A stretch of DNA of 64,000 nt from Geminocystis sp. NIES-3709 (lineage in GTDB: Bacteria; Cyanobacteriota; Cyanobacteriia; Cyanobacteriales; Cyanobacteriaceae). Below, piece after piece: positions 33,576-43,501 of this stretch. Both the position numbers and the translations under genes were made by a program. The notes under the pieces are model-generated. The model saw only the letters and a program-made list of their open reading frames with translations, did not search any database and was not told the DNA's origin. Location: positions 1,987,262 to 2,051,261 of the forward strand of contig NZ_AP014821.1 of NCBI RefSeq assembly GCF_001548115.1. Direction: 5' to 3'. Numbering within the stretch: position 1 is the first letter of the stretch; every line of letters starts with the position of its first letter.

Positions 33576-34457
33576 TTATTCTTCATCTCTCATTCCCAAT
33601 TCTTCATTAATATCACAGGCTACTCGAAAACCGATTAATTTTCCTTTAAATTGAGGTAAAGTCCATAATCTTACCCCTGATCGACAATAATAAGCAGTAT
33701 CATCCCACGAACCGCCCCTAATAACTCTGGGTAAATCTTCCTCAGAATCTGGAGAAGTTTCTAACCAAGCACTACCATCGCAAGGAGATCGATCATAATC
33801 TTCGTGCCAATGATCTTGACACCATTCCCAAACATTACCATGAAGATCATATAACCCAAAATCGTTAGCATAAAAACTATCTACATCGGTGGTTTCTTGT
33901 CTCCATTGACCACTTTTTCCATCTCCATAACCATAACTAGCCTTATAATTAGCCAATTCAGGAGTTATACTTTTACCAAAAGAAAAAGGTGTCTCAGTTC
34001 GAGCCCTACAAACATATTCCCATTCAGATTCTGTCAACAGACGAAATTGTTTACCAGTTAAAGCCGACAGTTTTTGACAAAAATTTTGAGCAGAAAACCA
34101 AGAAATATTTTCTACGGGTTTATTTTCTCCCTTAAAAAAGGAAGGATTCTCATTCATTACGGCTATATATTGATTTTGAGTGATGGGATATTTACTGACA
34201 AAAAAAGACTCGATCAATACTTGATGTTGAGGAGTTTCATCTTTACTTCTACCTTGTTCGGTTTCTGGAGTACCCATGATAAACTGTCCTTGAGGAATAT
34301 ATACCATTTCTAATAGACTATTTTCTGATAGTCGTACCTCAAAATAATCTCCTTCTTTTTCGACTTTATTTAAACTTAAAGTAGTAGGACTCTGGGAATT
34401 AAATGGGGCTAAATTGATAGTTACAACCTGATATTTATACTTTTGACAATTATTCAT
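33576..34457 (-). CDS. SUMF1/formylglycine-generating-enzyme-like protein
   Basis: A 293-residue protein with the SUMF1/EgtB/PvdO fold. Motifs include MVYIPQGQFIMGTPETEQGRS, PQHQVLIESFFVSKYPITQNQY, PVENISWFSAQNFCQKLS, FRLLTESEWEYVCRA, LYDLHGNVWEWCQDHWHEDY and the ending RVIRGGSWDDTAYYCRSGVR...GFRVA. The Cys in the last block corresponds to a copper-binding or active-site region in true formylglycine-generating enzymes, but many cyanobacterial relatives are linked to kinases or caspase-like proteins and have unknown roles. There is no signal peptide and no sulfatase nearby. The family is clear, the activity is not. Confidence 0.9.
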   Translation of the reverse strand: MNNCQKYKYQVVTINLAPFNSQSPTTLSLNKVEKEGDYFEVRLSENSLLEMVYIPQGQFIMGTPETEQGRSKDETPQHQVLIESFFVSKYPITQNQYIAVMNENPSFFKGENKPVENISWFSAQNFCQKLSALTGKQFRLLTESEWEYVCRARTETPFSFGKSITPELANYKASYGYGDGKSGQWRQETTDVDSFYANDFGLYDLHGNVWEWCQDHWHEDYDRSPCDGSAWLETSPDSEEDLPRVIRGGSWDDTAYYCRSGVRLWTLPQFKGKLIGFRVACDINEELGMRDEE

Positions 34458-35169
34458 AACTTTCAGGGTTTTCTTTTTCTTAAAGATGATTTGTTAACTA
34501 ATTATATTGAAAATTTTAAATATAATCAAATTATTATTTAATAACGCTTCAAAATAGTTTTTAATATATAGCAATAGAAAAAATAAATAAACAACATTTA
34601 TTAATTTTAACTGTTATAAAAAATAGTTTTCAATCATGAGTTGTTTAAATTATGTAAATTTTAATTAATTAACTAAAAATTATTATATAAGTATATTGAA
34701 AATATTAATTACATAAAATTAATTTTAAAAATATCTTTCGATCTTAGTATTTTAATATATACCTATTATGAAAAAGTCTTAACAAATCTTAATTAAATAT
34801 ATGATTTTGAAATTTAAAAATAAAGATATGATCAACATAAAAAAAGTTTTAAAAAATCAATAATTGTTGTTGTCATAAAATTCCGAAAGATTGACTCAAT
34901 ATTTCAAGTATAACGATCAAATAATACCTGCGTTCCATGAGAAAACTCCTTAAAAATAAGGCTTTAAAAGTCCTAACAAAATAAAACCTTTTGCCTGTTC
35001 CCTGTTCCCTCTTCCCTGTCTTGATCAATAAATTTTATAGTTCACGTTTGGTAATAATGAGGTTGATGCTGATTACCGAACTAATTACTGTACTCACTGG
35101 CACATACTAACCTTAATCCTGTGCTAAAATCAGCTATTAAACGTGGCATAGGGTGAGAAAAGTAAAATT
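34458..35169. other. Long AT-rich spacer upstream of clpC
   Basis: A 712-base spacer with no supported gene. Most is extremely AT-rich with poly-A and ATTAATT stretches. Three tandem heptamers (TGTTCCC at 34996 and 35003, TCTTCCC at 35010) form a short repeat of STRR type. The clpC promoter presumably lies in the last 130 bases, but no convincing -35/-10 pair was identified. Confidence 0.55.
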
Positions 35170-37641
35170 ATGTTTGAACGCTTCACAGAAAAGGCGATCA
35201 AGGTGATCATGTTAGCCCAAGAAGAGGCTCGTCGTCTGGGTCATAACTTCGTGGGTACTGAACAAATCCTCCTTGGTTTGATTGGAGAAGGGACTGGTGT
35301 CGCCGCCAAAGTCCTGAAATCAATGGGTGTTAACCTGAAAGACGCTCGGATCGAGGTTGAAAAAATCATCGGTCGTGGTTCTGGCTTTGTAGCGGTAGAA
35401 ATTCCCTTTACTCCCAGAGCAAAACGAGTATTAGAGTTGTCTTTAGAAGAAGCTCGTCAATTAGGACACAATTACATCGGCACTGAACACTTACTTCTTG
35501 GTTTAATTCGTGAAGGGGAAGGTGTTGCGGCGAGAGTTTTAGAAAATCTTGGAGTGGATTTAGGTAAAGTTCGCACTCAGGTTATTCGGATGTTAGGAGA
35601 AACTGAAACTACTCCTGTCGGTGTGGGTGGTGGCAGTCGATCGAATAAAACTCCAACTTTAGATGAATTTGGCTCTAATTTAACAATTTTTGCAACGGAA
35701 GGTAAATTAGATCCCGTTGTTGGTCGTCAAAAAGAAATTGAGCGTGTTATTCAAATTTTAGGTCGTCGTACCAAAAATAATCCCGTGTTAATCGGTGAAC
35801 CCGGTGTCGGTAAAACTGCTATTGCTGAAGGATTAGCTCAACGTATTGCCAATAAAGATGTGCCTGATTTGTTAGAAGACAAACGAGTCGTTACCCTTGA
35901 TATTGGTTTATTGGTGGCAGGTACTAAATATCGTGGGGAATTTGAAGAAAGACTCAAAAAAATCATGGACGAAATTCGTCAAGCGGGGAATGTTATCCTT
36001 GTTATTGATGAGGTTCATACTTTAATTGGTGCTGGGGCGGCAGAAGGAGCGATCGATGCAGCAAATATTCTCAAACCTGCTTTAGCAAGGGGTGAACTGC
36101 AATGTATCGGAGCGACTACCCTTGATGAATACCGTAAACACATCGAAAGAGACGCTGCTTTAGCGAGACGTTTTCAGCCCGTCATGGTAGGTGAGCCTAG
36201 CGTTGAAGAAACTATCGAAATTTTATTTGGATTACGGGAACGTTATGAGCAACATCACAAACTCAAAATCTCTGATGAAGCCTTAGCCGCCGCTGCTAAA
36301 CTTTCCGATCGTTACATCAGCGATCGATATTTACCTGATAAAGCCATCGACTTAGTTGATGAAGCTGGTTCCAGAGTTCGTTTAATGAATTCTCAATTGC
36401 CCGCCGAAGCCAAAGAGTTAGATAAAGAATTGAGACAGGTTTTAAAAGAAAAAGACGAAGCTGTCAGATCTCAGGATTTTGATCGTGCAGGGGAATTACG
36501 TGATCGAGAAATGGAAATTAAAGCAGAAATTCGTGGTTTAGCGGATCTCAAGAAGAAAAATCCTCAAGTAAGTGAAAATCCTGTCGTTAGTGAGGAAGAA
36601 ATTGCTCATATCGTAGCCTCTTGGACTGGTGTCCCCGTACAAAAACTGACCGAATCCGAAGCAGATAAACTCTTACACATGGAAGACACTCTCCATCAGA
36701 GAATTATCGGACAGGAAGACGCAGTAAAAGCTATTTCACGGGCTATCAGACGGGCAAGAGTTGGGTTGAAAAATCCTAACCGCCCGATCGCTTCTTTCAT
36801 CTTCTCAGGACCAACAGGAGTAGGAAAAACCGAACTTACCAAAGCCTTAGCAACTTATTTCTTCGGTTCTGAAGATGCTATGATCCGTTTGGATATGTCG
36901 GAATATATGGAACGTCATACTGTATCCAAATTAATAGGTTCACCACCGGGGTATGTAGGTTATAACGAAGGTGGACAGTTAACAGAAGCAGTTCGTCGTC
37001 GTCCTTACACCGTAGTTCTCTTTGATGAAATTGAGAAAGCACACCCAGACGTTTTCAATCTCTTATTACAAATTCTGGAAGATGGACGTTTGACGGATTC
37101 TAAAGGTCGTACTGTAGATTTCAAGAATACCTTATTGATCATGACTTCTAACATCGGTTCAAAAGTAATCGAAAAAGGAGGCGGTGGTTTAGGTTTTGAA
37201 CTAGAAAGCGATCAGAGCGAATCTCAATACAATCGTATTAAATCTTTAGTCAATGAGGAATTGAAAAACTACTTCCGTCCTGAGTTTCTTAACCGTCTTG
37301 ATGAGATTATCGTTTTCCGTCAACTCAATAAAGAGGAAGTCAAGCAAATTTCCGAAATTTTACTCAAAGAAGTATTTGCTCGTTTAACTGAACAAGAAAT
37401 TTACTTACAAGTAACAGAGAAGTTCAAAGAACGTTTAATCGAGGAAGGATTCAACCCGGCTTATGGTGCTCGTCCTTTACGTCGGGCAATTATGCGACTT
37501 TTAGAGGATGTGTTAGCGGAAGAAATTCTATCTAAACGCCTTCTTGAAGGAGATACTGCGATCGTGGACATTGATGAAGAAGGAAAGGTTGCTATCAAAG
37601 CAGAAAGACAGAATCCTTTATTAGCCAAAGCTGGTGTTTAA
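35170..37641 (+). CDS. clpC: ClpC AAA+ chaperone / Clp protease ATPase
   Basis: An 823-residue HSP100 unfoldase that feeds proteins to ClpP and is essential in many cyanobacteria. Residues 1-143 hold two Clp N repeats ([23 protein letters not shown] and [23 protein letters not shown]). The first AAA+ domain has Walker A GEPGVGKT at about 209-216 and [14 protein letters not shown]. The middle UVR-containing segment ([22 protein letters not shown]) is typical of ClpC. The second AAA+ domain has Walker A GPTGVGKT at about 548-555 and [16 protein letters not shown]; the ClpP-binding tripeptide region lies further on. Start ATG follows GGGTGAG. Followed by a strong terminator. Confidence 0.97.
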   Translation: MFERFTEKAIKVIMLAQEEARRLGHNFVGTEQILLGLIGEGTGVAAKVLKSMGVNLKDARIEVEKIIGRGSGFVAVEIPFTPRAKRVLELSLEEARQLGHNYIGTEHLLLGLIREGEGVAARVLENLGVDLGKVRTQVIRMLGETETTPVGVGGGSRSNKTPTLDEFGSNLTIFATEGKLDPVVGRQKEIERVIQILGRRTKNNPVLIGEPGVGKTAIAEGLAQRIANKDVPDLLEDKRVVTLDIGLLVAGTKYRGEFEERLKKIMDEIRQAGNVILVIDEVHTLIGAGAAEGAIDAANILKPALARGELQCIGATTLDEYRKHIERDAALARRFQPVMVGEPSVEETIEILFGLRERYEQHHKLKISDEALAAAAKLSDRYISDRYLPDKAIDLVDEAGSRVRLMNSQLPAEAKELDKELRQVLKEKDEAVRSQDFDRAGELRDREMEIKAEIRGLADLKKKNPQVSENPVVSEEEIAHIVASWTGVPVQKLTESEADKLLHMEDTLHQRIIGQEDAVKAISRAIRRARVGLKNPNRPIASFIFSGPTGVGKTELTKALATYFFGSEDAMIRLDMSEYMERHTVSKLIGSPPGYVGYNEGGQLTEAVRRRPYTVVLFDEIEKAHPDVFNLLLQILEDGRLTDSKGRTVDFKNTLLIMTSNIGSKVIEKGGGGLGFELESDQSESQYNRIKSLVNEELKNYFRPEFLNRLDEIIVFRQLNKEEVKQISEILLKEVFARLTEQEIYLQVTEKFKERLIEEGFNPAYGARPLRRAIMRLLEDVLAEEILSKRLLEGDTAIVDIDEEGKVAIKAERQNPLLAKAGV

Positions 37642-37672
37642 CTAAATTTTAGATTTAACAAATTAATTTATT

Positions 37673-37701
37673 AAGGGGGGCATTGTCCCACCTTTTTTTT
37701 T
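37673..37701 (+). terminator. Rho-independent terminator after clpC
   Basis: AAGGGGGG at 37673-37680 pairs with CCCACCTT at 37687-37694, with one internal mismatch, and a run of nine T follows to 37701. It stands 32 bases after the clpC stop. Confidence 0.8.
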
Positions 37702-37723
37702 GCCTACTTTAGGATCTGCTTAA

Positions 37724-39075
37724 CGGTACTTAGACAAAAATTATGCCCAAATAAACCCTAAACTTGCTTTATATAAGCTAAATACTTCCACATTATCTTT
37801 TAACCATTGAAAGAAACGAAAAGATACTGCCGTCCGAAACGCTTCCAATGCCTCTGCAAAAGTATTTAAGGGTTTATTTCCCCATTGCCTTCTCAATCCC
37901 CCTGTCAAACGATGCCATTGAATAAAAGTATCGGCGCAAAATACCAATATAAAATGTCTCATTAAACTTCTTTTATTTCTCACTTGGTATTCTGATAAGC
38001 CTAACCATCCCTTAATTTCACGGTAAAATACTTCTATCCAATTTCTTGATGTATAAGTTTCTACTATCCAATTTGCACAGACTTTTTCTCCTGTTTCATT
38101 GGTCATTAAATAATCAATATCTGTGGACTTTTCAAAACTGGGAGCATTCATGACGATAGCTACGGTTTTTATTCCTGATAAGGCTGATAATTTAATTTTT
38201 ATGGTTGCTACCCAAAGAGTTTTTTCTCTATTTTTACCTGTTTTTATTTCTTCAAAACTCTCTTGAGGTAATAATTTAGCTATTTCATCTATTCTTTTTT
38301 CAGACTCTCTCAAATCTTCTTTTACTACTTGTACTAATCTATTTTTTGCAATAATTCCTATATATTTTAAATTTTTTTGTTCTAATTTTTCTAATAAATT
38401 AGTATTGTTCCCATAACCCCCATCCATTAAAATTATTTGAGGATGGTAATTTCGGTTTAAACATTTTTCAATTAAATTAAAGGCAATATCGGGTTTTTTT
38501 TGAAATTGTGGGTCATCTTTTCCCAAGGGGAAATTTTCCGCTTTTTCATATAATTCAACGTCTAAGGGAAAACTTCTGACCCCATCATAAATGTGGGTGG
38601 TGACTGCGGATATTACCATTATCAGTTTTGCCAATTTCACCAATATATTGTCGTCCCACACAGTCAGTAAAATTGCCACTTTTACGATGACCTGAATCAT
38701 CGATAATTAAAGAGAAAGAGCGACTTATTTTAGTTTGACGACATGAGGCAATAATTTCTAGTCTTTTATTATTTACCTCATCATAATTCCAAGTGGATTC
38801 TGTTAGGAAATGATGTAACTTATGATAAGTAATATCAAGATTATTATGGGCAATTTGAGTGAGATTTTTTCTTTGAGAATCACCTAATAAACCGCCCAAA
38901 TAATTTCTAAACTCTCGTTTTTGTGCTTTTGTTTTTAATACAGGGTCTATTTTTTGGCACCAACGCTCGAAACAGGGTGGCATTGATGAAGATGTGATTT
39001 CTTTCATTTTGACCTAAAAACAATATAATGTAAATATTATAGCTTAATTGTTGTTATTGTTTTGTCTAAGTACCG
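37724..39075 (-). mobile_element. IS701-like insertion sequence with frameshifted transposase
   Basis: The 1,352-base element has perfect 16-base inverted ends, CGGTACTTAGACAAAA at 37724-37739 and its complement at 39060-39075. It is flanked by TTAA at 37720-37723 and 39076-39079, matching the 4-base YTAR target duplication of the IS701 family. It carries one transposase gene on the minus strand that is split by a frameshift. It inserted between clpC's terminator and the Mrp operon and disrupts no visible gene. Confidence 0.92.
37741..39007 (-). pseudogene. IS701-like DDE transposase, broken by a one-base frameshift
   Basis: The N-terminal 130 residues (from ATG at 39007) read through FSLIIDDSGHRKSGN, DCVGRQYIGEIGKTDNGN, and then leave frame near 38608. 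The remainder continues in another frame as SAVTTHIYDGVRSFPLDVELY, then IILMDGGYGNN and WIVETYTSRNWIEVFYREIKGWLGLSEYQ, ending at 37741. Joined, these give one transposase of the usual length with all catalytic regions. One extra base near GATATTACC explains the break. No slippery heptamer is seen at the site, so programmed frameshifting is unlikely. The copy is probably inactive unless supplied in trans. Confidence 0.88.
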
Positions 39076-39079
39076 TTAA

Positions 39080-39409
39080 TAAATCAGAAAACTATACAAA
39101 TCAAGCACTTAGATATACTACATTAACAAAAAAATTAAGAGGCATTGATTAATAAAAGCGTTGTTGTTTTCTCTTTTTGTTTGCGTAAGTCCTGATTCTA
39201 TTTTGATTGCCTGAAAATTAGTTTATCATATTTTATATAGTTTTTTGTCTATTATGTATTAAATTGTTATAGATTAAACACTATAATTGTCTAACTATCT
39301 ATGAATATAATGTATCAATATAAATAATATTTGGTAGTATGTTAAAGTTATTCTTTGTTACCTACTTTCATCTAAAATCAAGTTATCCCATTTCAACCTA
39401 TAAATATTT
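39080..39409. other. Spacer between IS701-like element and Mrp operon
   Basis: A 330-base AT-rich spacer with no gene. TTTGCGTAAGTCCTG at 39180-39194 resembles the AGGACTTTCGC end of the small repeat at 10537 and 24258 in reverse orientation and may be the remnant of an insertion-sequence end. The promoter of the Mrp operon probably lies in the last 100 bases but is not obvious. Confidence 0.4.
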
Positions 39410-39742
39410 ATGGTATTAGAAGTTTTTGTTTTAATAACGATATTCTGCGGATTTTTCGGGATTATTTTTAAGGAAAATTTGCTGATGAAAACTATATCTA
39501 TGGATATTATGAGTACTGGTGTTATCGCATATTATGTACTTATGGCATCTCAGAAAGGATTATTTACTCCCATTCTCTCCGATAAAAATGTTAGTTATGC
39601 TGATCCCGTACCACAAGCAGTAATTTTAACAGCGATCGTTATTGGCTTTTCTACCCTCGCTTTAATGTTAGTAACGGTGATGAAATTAGCAAAAAATAAT
39701 CCCACTTTAGAAACAAAAGAAATAGAGAAAAATAACACCTAA
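39410..39742 (+). CDS. mrpC: Mrp-type antiporter subunit C (MrpC/MnhC, NuoK-like)
   Basis: A 110-residue membrane protein with three hydrophobic segments. It belongs to the MnhC/NuoK group: GIIFKENLLMKTISMDIMSTGVIAYYVLMA is followed by YADPVPQAVILTAIVIGFSTLALMLVTVMKL, the block shared by antiporter C subunits. It is the first gene of a seven-gene operon for a multi-subunit cation/proton antiporter, involved in salt and alkaline tolerance or inorganic-carbon-linked sodium cycling in cyanobacteria. Its TAA overlaps the ATG of the next gene by one base. Confidence 0.88.
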   Translation: MVLEVFVLITIFCGFFGIIFKENLLMKTISMDIMSTGVIAYYVLMASQKGLFTPILSDKNVSYADPVPQAVILTAIVIGFSTLALMLVTVMKLAKNNPTLETKEIEKNNT

Positions 39743-41199
39743 TGGCAAACTTAACTATTCTTTGGATTATTATACCTTTATTATTAGGTTTTTTAACTTA
39801 TTTAATCCCTAAATTTGATAAATATTTGGCATTATTTGGAGTATTAATTTCCATTATATATAGTTTTTTAATAACTTTATATGATCGATCTTTAAGTTTT
39901 AAAATATTGGATAATTTTGGAGTTACTTTTACTGTTGATAATCTTACTATTTATTTTATTTTAACTAATGCGATCGTCAGCAGTTCTGTAATAATTTATT
40001 CTTGGCAACAAAATAAAAATACTTTTTTTTATGGACAAATTCTTTTTTTACATAGTAGTTTAAATTCTGCTTTTATAACGACAGATTTTATGAGTCTATA
40101 TGTCGCATTAGAAGTAATTGGTATGATAGCTTTTCTTTTAATTGCTTATCCTTGCACAGATAAAACTCTTTGGGTAGGATTACGTTATTTATTTATTAGC
40201 AGTATTGTAATGTTATTCTATTTAATGGGAGTAATATTGATTTATAAAGCCAATAATTCCTTTAGTTTTGAAGGGTTAAAAAATTCTCCCCCCGAAGCAT
40301 TTGTTTTTATTTTTTTAGGATTATTCGTCAAAAGTGGTGTTTTCTTTTCTGGATTATGGCTACCTTTAACTTATGCAGAATCAGAAACATCAGTCTCGGC
40401 ACTATTATCAGGAATTGTCACAAAAGCAAGTGTTTTACCATTAATTAGATGTGCAGGAATTAGTGAAGATATTGACTTATTTATCCGAATTTTTGCCATA
40501 TTTACAGCTATTTTTGGTGCTTGTTATGCTTTATTAGAAAAAGATATAAAACGAATGTTAGCATTTTCTAGTATTTCTCAAATGGGATTTATTTTAGCTT
40601 CTCCTGCCGTTGGTGGATTTTATGCTTTAACTCATGGATTAGCTAAATGTAGCTTATTTTTGTGTGTCGGTAATTTACCCACTAGAAATATACAAGAATT
40701 GAGAAATGAACCCATTAATACAAACTTATGGATTCCCATATTTTTAGCTTCTCTGTCAGTTATAGGATTTCCTTTATTTTCTAGTTTTGAAGCTAAGGTA
40801 TTAACCCTAGAAAATCTCCTTTCTTGGCAAGTGATACCGATGAATATTATTGGTATTTGTACCGCTATTTATTTTGGAAAATTAATATTTTTACCTCATC
40901 ATAAAATATCTGATGCAAATAATAATCTTAATTTGGCTTCATCTGTGATTATTTTAATTATTGTCCTTCTGATTTTTAATATGATTTACTATGAAAGTTA
41001 TCAATTAAGAGAAATTTTAAAGGCTTTAATAACAATTATTTTAGGATGGTTATTTTACAAATTTATTTTTAAAGAATTAGTTATAAAAATTCCTGTAGTT
41101 TTAGAAAAATTTGATAATATCGTAGGTTTTATGGTATTGGTTCCTATTATTTTATATGGCATTATTCTAATAACTAATCAATCACTAACTATTTATTAA
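39742..41199 (+). CDS. mrpD: Mrp-type antiporter subunit D (proton-translocating membrane subunit)
   Basis: A 485-residue polytopic protein with about 14 membrane segments, related to NuoM/NuoN of complex I. The conserved ion-channel residues are visible: Glu in SLYVALEVIGMIAFLL, Lys in FLGLFVKSGVFFSGLWLPLTYAESETSVSALLSGIVTKAS, and the block LLEKDIKRMLAFSSISQMGFIL. The operon contains only this one large NuoM/N-like subunit. The small carboxy-terminal subunits E, F, G follow. Start ATG overlaps the upstream stop. Confidence 0.9.
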   Translation: MANLTILWIIIPLLLGFLTYLIPKFDKYLALFGVLISIIYSFLITLYDRSLSFKILDNFGVTFTVDNLTIYFILTNAIVSSSVIIYSWQQNKNTFFYGQILFLHSSLNSAFITTDFMSLYVALEVIGMIAFLLIAYPCTDKTLWVGLRYLFISSIVMLFYLMGVILIYKANNSFSFEGLKNSPPEAFVFIFLGLFVKSGVFFSGLWLPLTYAESETSVSALLSGIVTKASVLPLIRCAGISEDIDLFIRIFAIFTAIFGACYALLEKDIKRMLAFSSISQMGFILASPAVGGFYALTHGLAKCSLFLCVGNLPTRNIQELRNEPINTNLWIPIFLASLSVIGFPLFSSFEAKVLTLENLLSWQVIPMNIIGICTAIYFGKLIFLPHHKISDANNNLNLASSVIILIIVLLIFNMIYYESYQLREILKALITIILGWLFYKFIFKELVIKIPVVLEKFDNIVGFMVLVPIILYGIILITNQSLTIY

Positions 41200-41211
41200 A
41201 TATTAAAATTA

Positions 41212-41595
41212 ATGATTTTATCTTTACTATTAAGACTAACTCTTTGGTTTTTATTAACTTCTGATTTAAGTTTATTAAATATTATTATTGGCATTCTGAT
41301 CGCTATATTATTGCCTCGCACTGATATTGAAAAAGAATCGATCGAAAAATGGCTAAAAGTGTTAATAAAATTATTAATAGTCATACCTCAAGCCTATATT
41401 GAAGCCTTAGAAATAATGATTTTTCCCCATCTTCATGAAGCTATCACTCTTGAAAGAGTGAAGGTAAATAGATCAAGAAATTTAATTTTTTTAGACATAT
41501 TTTTAATTACTTTTACTCCCAAAACTATTGTTATAAAATATTGTGAAGAAGGATGGTTTCAAATTCATAGAATTTTAAGGAGAAACACTCGATGA
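41212..41595 (+). CDS. mrpE: Mrp-type antiporter subunit E
   Basis: A 127-residue membrane protein of the MrpE/MnhE family. It starts with two hydrophobic helices (LLRLTLWFLLTSDLSLLNIIIGILIAILLPR), then an amphipathic segment, VIPQAYIEALEIMIFPH, and ends with a soluble VNRSRNLIFLDIFLITFTPKTIVIKYCEEGWFQIHRI, the shape of the family. It begins 12 bases after mrpD. The last codon and stop overlap the next gene (ATGA). Confidence 0.85.
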   Translation: MILSLLLRLTLWFLLTSDLSLLNIIIGILIAILLPRTDIEKESIEKWLKVLIKLLIVIPQAYIEALEIMIFPHLHEAITLERVKVNRSRNLIFLDIFLITFTPKTIVIKYCEEGWFQIHRILRRNTR

Positions 41596-41834
41596 ATATT
41601 ATTTTAATCATCATGATATTGACATTATTAATCCCAATATATACGGCTTGGAGTAATGAGAATATCTGGCAAAAAATGTTAAGTTTAGCGAGTATTTCTT
41701 CTAAAAGTGCCATCTTAATCTTATTTGTTTCTGTATTAAGAGATGATTGGATGATTGGCATTGTAGGCATAATAATTCTTGCTGTTGGTAATGCTGGATT
41801 AATGTTATTAGCACAATTACTTAAACGTAATTAA
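41592..41834 (+). CDS. mrpF: Mrp-type antiporter subunit F
   Basis: An 80-residue protein with three hydrophobic segments, the size and layout of MrpF/MnhF, with RDDWMIGIVGIIILAVGNAGLMLLAQLL at the end. Its ATG overlaps the mrpE stop by four bases. Assigned mostly by operon position and membrane pattern. Confidence 0.8.
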   Translation: MNIILIIMILTLLIPIYTAWSNENIWQKMLSLASISSKSAILILFVSVLRDDWMIGIVGIIILAVGNAGLMLLAQLLKRN

Positions 41835-41887
41835 CAATCCAAAAAGACTAATTAAAATCTGTCAAAATACTTTTTTTACTAATATTT

Positions 41888-42169
41888 ATGATTAATTTTC
41901 TTACTTATTTTTGCCTTATTTTAGGTTTAATTTTTTGGGTTTGGGGTACAGTTTATTTAATAAGTAAACGTTCTCCTCTTTATAAACTTCATACTCTTAC
42001 CGTATCCGATACTCTCGGTTCGATCGCTATTCTTGTAGGCTTATTGTGGAAAATTCCCACAGAATCACCTTTATTAATTCTAGGTATTATTTTTTTAGCA
42101 ATATGGAATACCATGTTGGGTTATGTTTTAGCTTATTCCTCTAGTAATCGTAAAAATGTCAATGAATAA
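41888..42169 (+). CDS. mrpG: Mrp-type antiporter subunit G
   Basis: A 93-residue membrane protein with three hydrophobic segments. The middle block SPLYKLHTLTVSDTLGSIAILVGLLW matches the MrpG/MnhG/PhaG family, where members share an R-x-x-D-x-L-x-R/HA-type loop. It overlaps the next gene by 14 bases, showing translational coupling. Confidence 0.85.
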   Translation: MINFLTYFCLILGLIFWVWGTVYLISKRSPLYKLHTLTVSDTLGSIAILVGLLWKIPTESPLLILGIIFLAIWNTMLGYVLAYSSSNRKNVNE

Positions 42170-42719
42170 TCCCGATTTGTTTATCTACATTATTACTGCT
42201 TTATTACCTTTATCGGCTTTTTTATTGGTAATTCAGGTTAATCCTTATGATGCTTTAGTTATTCGAGGAATTTTAGGTGCGATCGCCGCTTTAGTGTATG
42301 CTGTATTAGGTGCAGGAGATGTGGCTTTAACAGAGGCTTTGATGGGTACATTATTAGCTGTGGCATTATATATTATCGCTATTCGATCGTCTCTAGTGAT
42401 GCGTTTAGGTGTGTTAGAAACAGATTTATTAACTCTGAAAACTGAAGAAAAAGATCAATTATTTTTATCTTTAATCGATAATTTTAAATCTATTATCGCA
42501 AAATATTATTTACGTTTAGAATTAGTAAGTTATGAAGATCTAAATAATTTGGAAAAAGCCTTACAAGAAAAAGAAGTTCATGGTATTTGTTTTCAGAGGA
42601 ATAATGAGAATAAATTATATTTGACTCAGATAAGAATAAAACGTTTATACGAAATATTTACCCGAGAAAGTTCTAATATAAATTCTAATTTTACTTATAT
42701 TAATTTACTTGAAAAATAA
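42156..42719 (+). CDS. DUF4040 (MrpA/MbhE-like C-terminal) antiporter subunit
   Basis: A 187-residue protein. Residues 1-85 hold membrane segments of the DUF4040 family (ALVIRGILGAIAALVYAVLGAGDVALTEALMGTLLAVALYIIAI), which corresponds to a part of the large MrpA subunit in Bacillus-type operons. The C-terminal 100 residues are a charged soluble tail (LETDLLTLKTEEKDQLFLSL...). In cyanobacterial mrp operons this short form takes the place of full-length MrpA. It follows mrpG with a 14-base overlap and precedes the MnhB-like gene by 12 bases. Confidence 0.83.
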   Translation: MSMNNPDLFIYIITALLPLSAFLLVIQVNPYDALVIRGILGAIAALVYAVLGAGDVALTEALMGTLLAVALYIIAIRSSLVMRLGVLETDLLTLKTEEKDQLFLSLIDNFKSIIAKYYLRLELVSYEDLNNLEKALQEKEVHGICFQRNNENKLYLTQIRIKRLYEIFTRESSNINSNFTYINLLEK

Positions 42720-42731
42720 CAAAAAAATATA

Positions 42732-43391
42732 ATGAAAATTTTTTATTTAATCGCTGGAATTGCACTATTTTTAAAGATGTTAATTATTCCTAATTCCATA
42801 TTAGAATTAAATTTTTCTATTGTGGAAACCATTGTTAAAGAAACAGGAGTAACTAATTCTATCTCTGGAATACTTTTTCGTAATCGTCTTTATGATACTA
42901 TTTTTGAAGTGATAGTATTTACGATCGCAACATTAGGAATACAATATCTTTTTAGTGATGAAATTCCCTCTAAAAAAGTATATCAATTTAACGATGAGCC
43001 ATCGATCGTTTTAGCAAGACTGGGTTCAACTATTACCGCTTTAGTCGCTATTGAGTTAGCCATTCGAGGACATTTATCACCGGGCGGAGGATTTGCCGCA
43101 GGAGTCGCAGGAGGTACTGCTATTGGCTTAATAGTAATTACTTCTTCCACTGAATTAATGCAGAATATTTATCAACGTTATAATGTCTCTAAATGGGAAA
43201 AAATTACTGTAATTATCTTTATTTTCTTAGCAAGTATTACTTTATTTGGCTTAGAGTTACCCCAAGGAGATTTAGGATCATTAGTTAGTGGGGGTATGAT
43301 TCCTATATTAAATATATTAGTGGCTTTAAAAGTCGCTTTGGGATCTTGGGCAATAATTTTACTATTTATTCGTTATCGAGGATTATTATAA
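42732..43391 (+). CDS. mrpB: MnhB/MrpB-domain antiporter subunit
   Basis: A 219-residue membrane protein. The first 90 residues carry two hydrophobic segments. The MnhB domain follows, with GSTITALVAIELAIRGHLSPGGGFAAGVAGGTAIGLIVI; the RGH-x-SPGGGF motif is the family signature. The final part (GDLGSLVSGGMIPILNILVALKVALGSWAIILLF) completes the domain. It is the last gene of the Mrp-type operon and is convergent with acsF. Confidence 0.88.
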   Translation: MKIFYLIAGIALFLKMLIIPNSILELNFSIVETIVKETGVTNSISGILFRNRLYDTIFEVIVFTIATLGIQYLFSDEIPSKKVYQFNDEPSIVLARLGSTITALVAIELAIRGHLSPGGGFAAGVAGGTAIGLIVITSSTELMQNIYQRYNVSKWEKITVIIFIFLASITLFGLELPQGDLGSLVSGGMIPILNILVALKVALGSWAIILLFIRYRGLL

Positions 43392-43409
43392 AAAAATTTC
43401 TCAAAATAA

Positions 43410-43442
43410 AAAGCCTTCTTCTTAAAGACAAGAGAAGACTTT
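43410..43442. terminator. Probable bidirectional hairpin terminator between mrpB and acsF
   Basis: AAAGCCTTCTTCTT beginning at 43410 can pair with AAGAGAAGACTTT ending at 43442 with one or two mismatches. It lies between two convergent genes, with A/T-rich flanks on both sides. Confidence 0.5.
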
Positions 43443-43501
43443 AGTTTAAAAGAAAATACTCAATTTGATTAAAAAGAAATACCTTAATTTCTAATTTTTA
43501 C

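Noticed and set aside
38585-38700. Programmed frameshift in the IS701-like transposase
   Set aside because: No slippery heptamer or downstream stimulatory structure is visible, and members of this family normally have one continuous frame.
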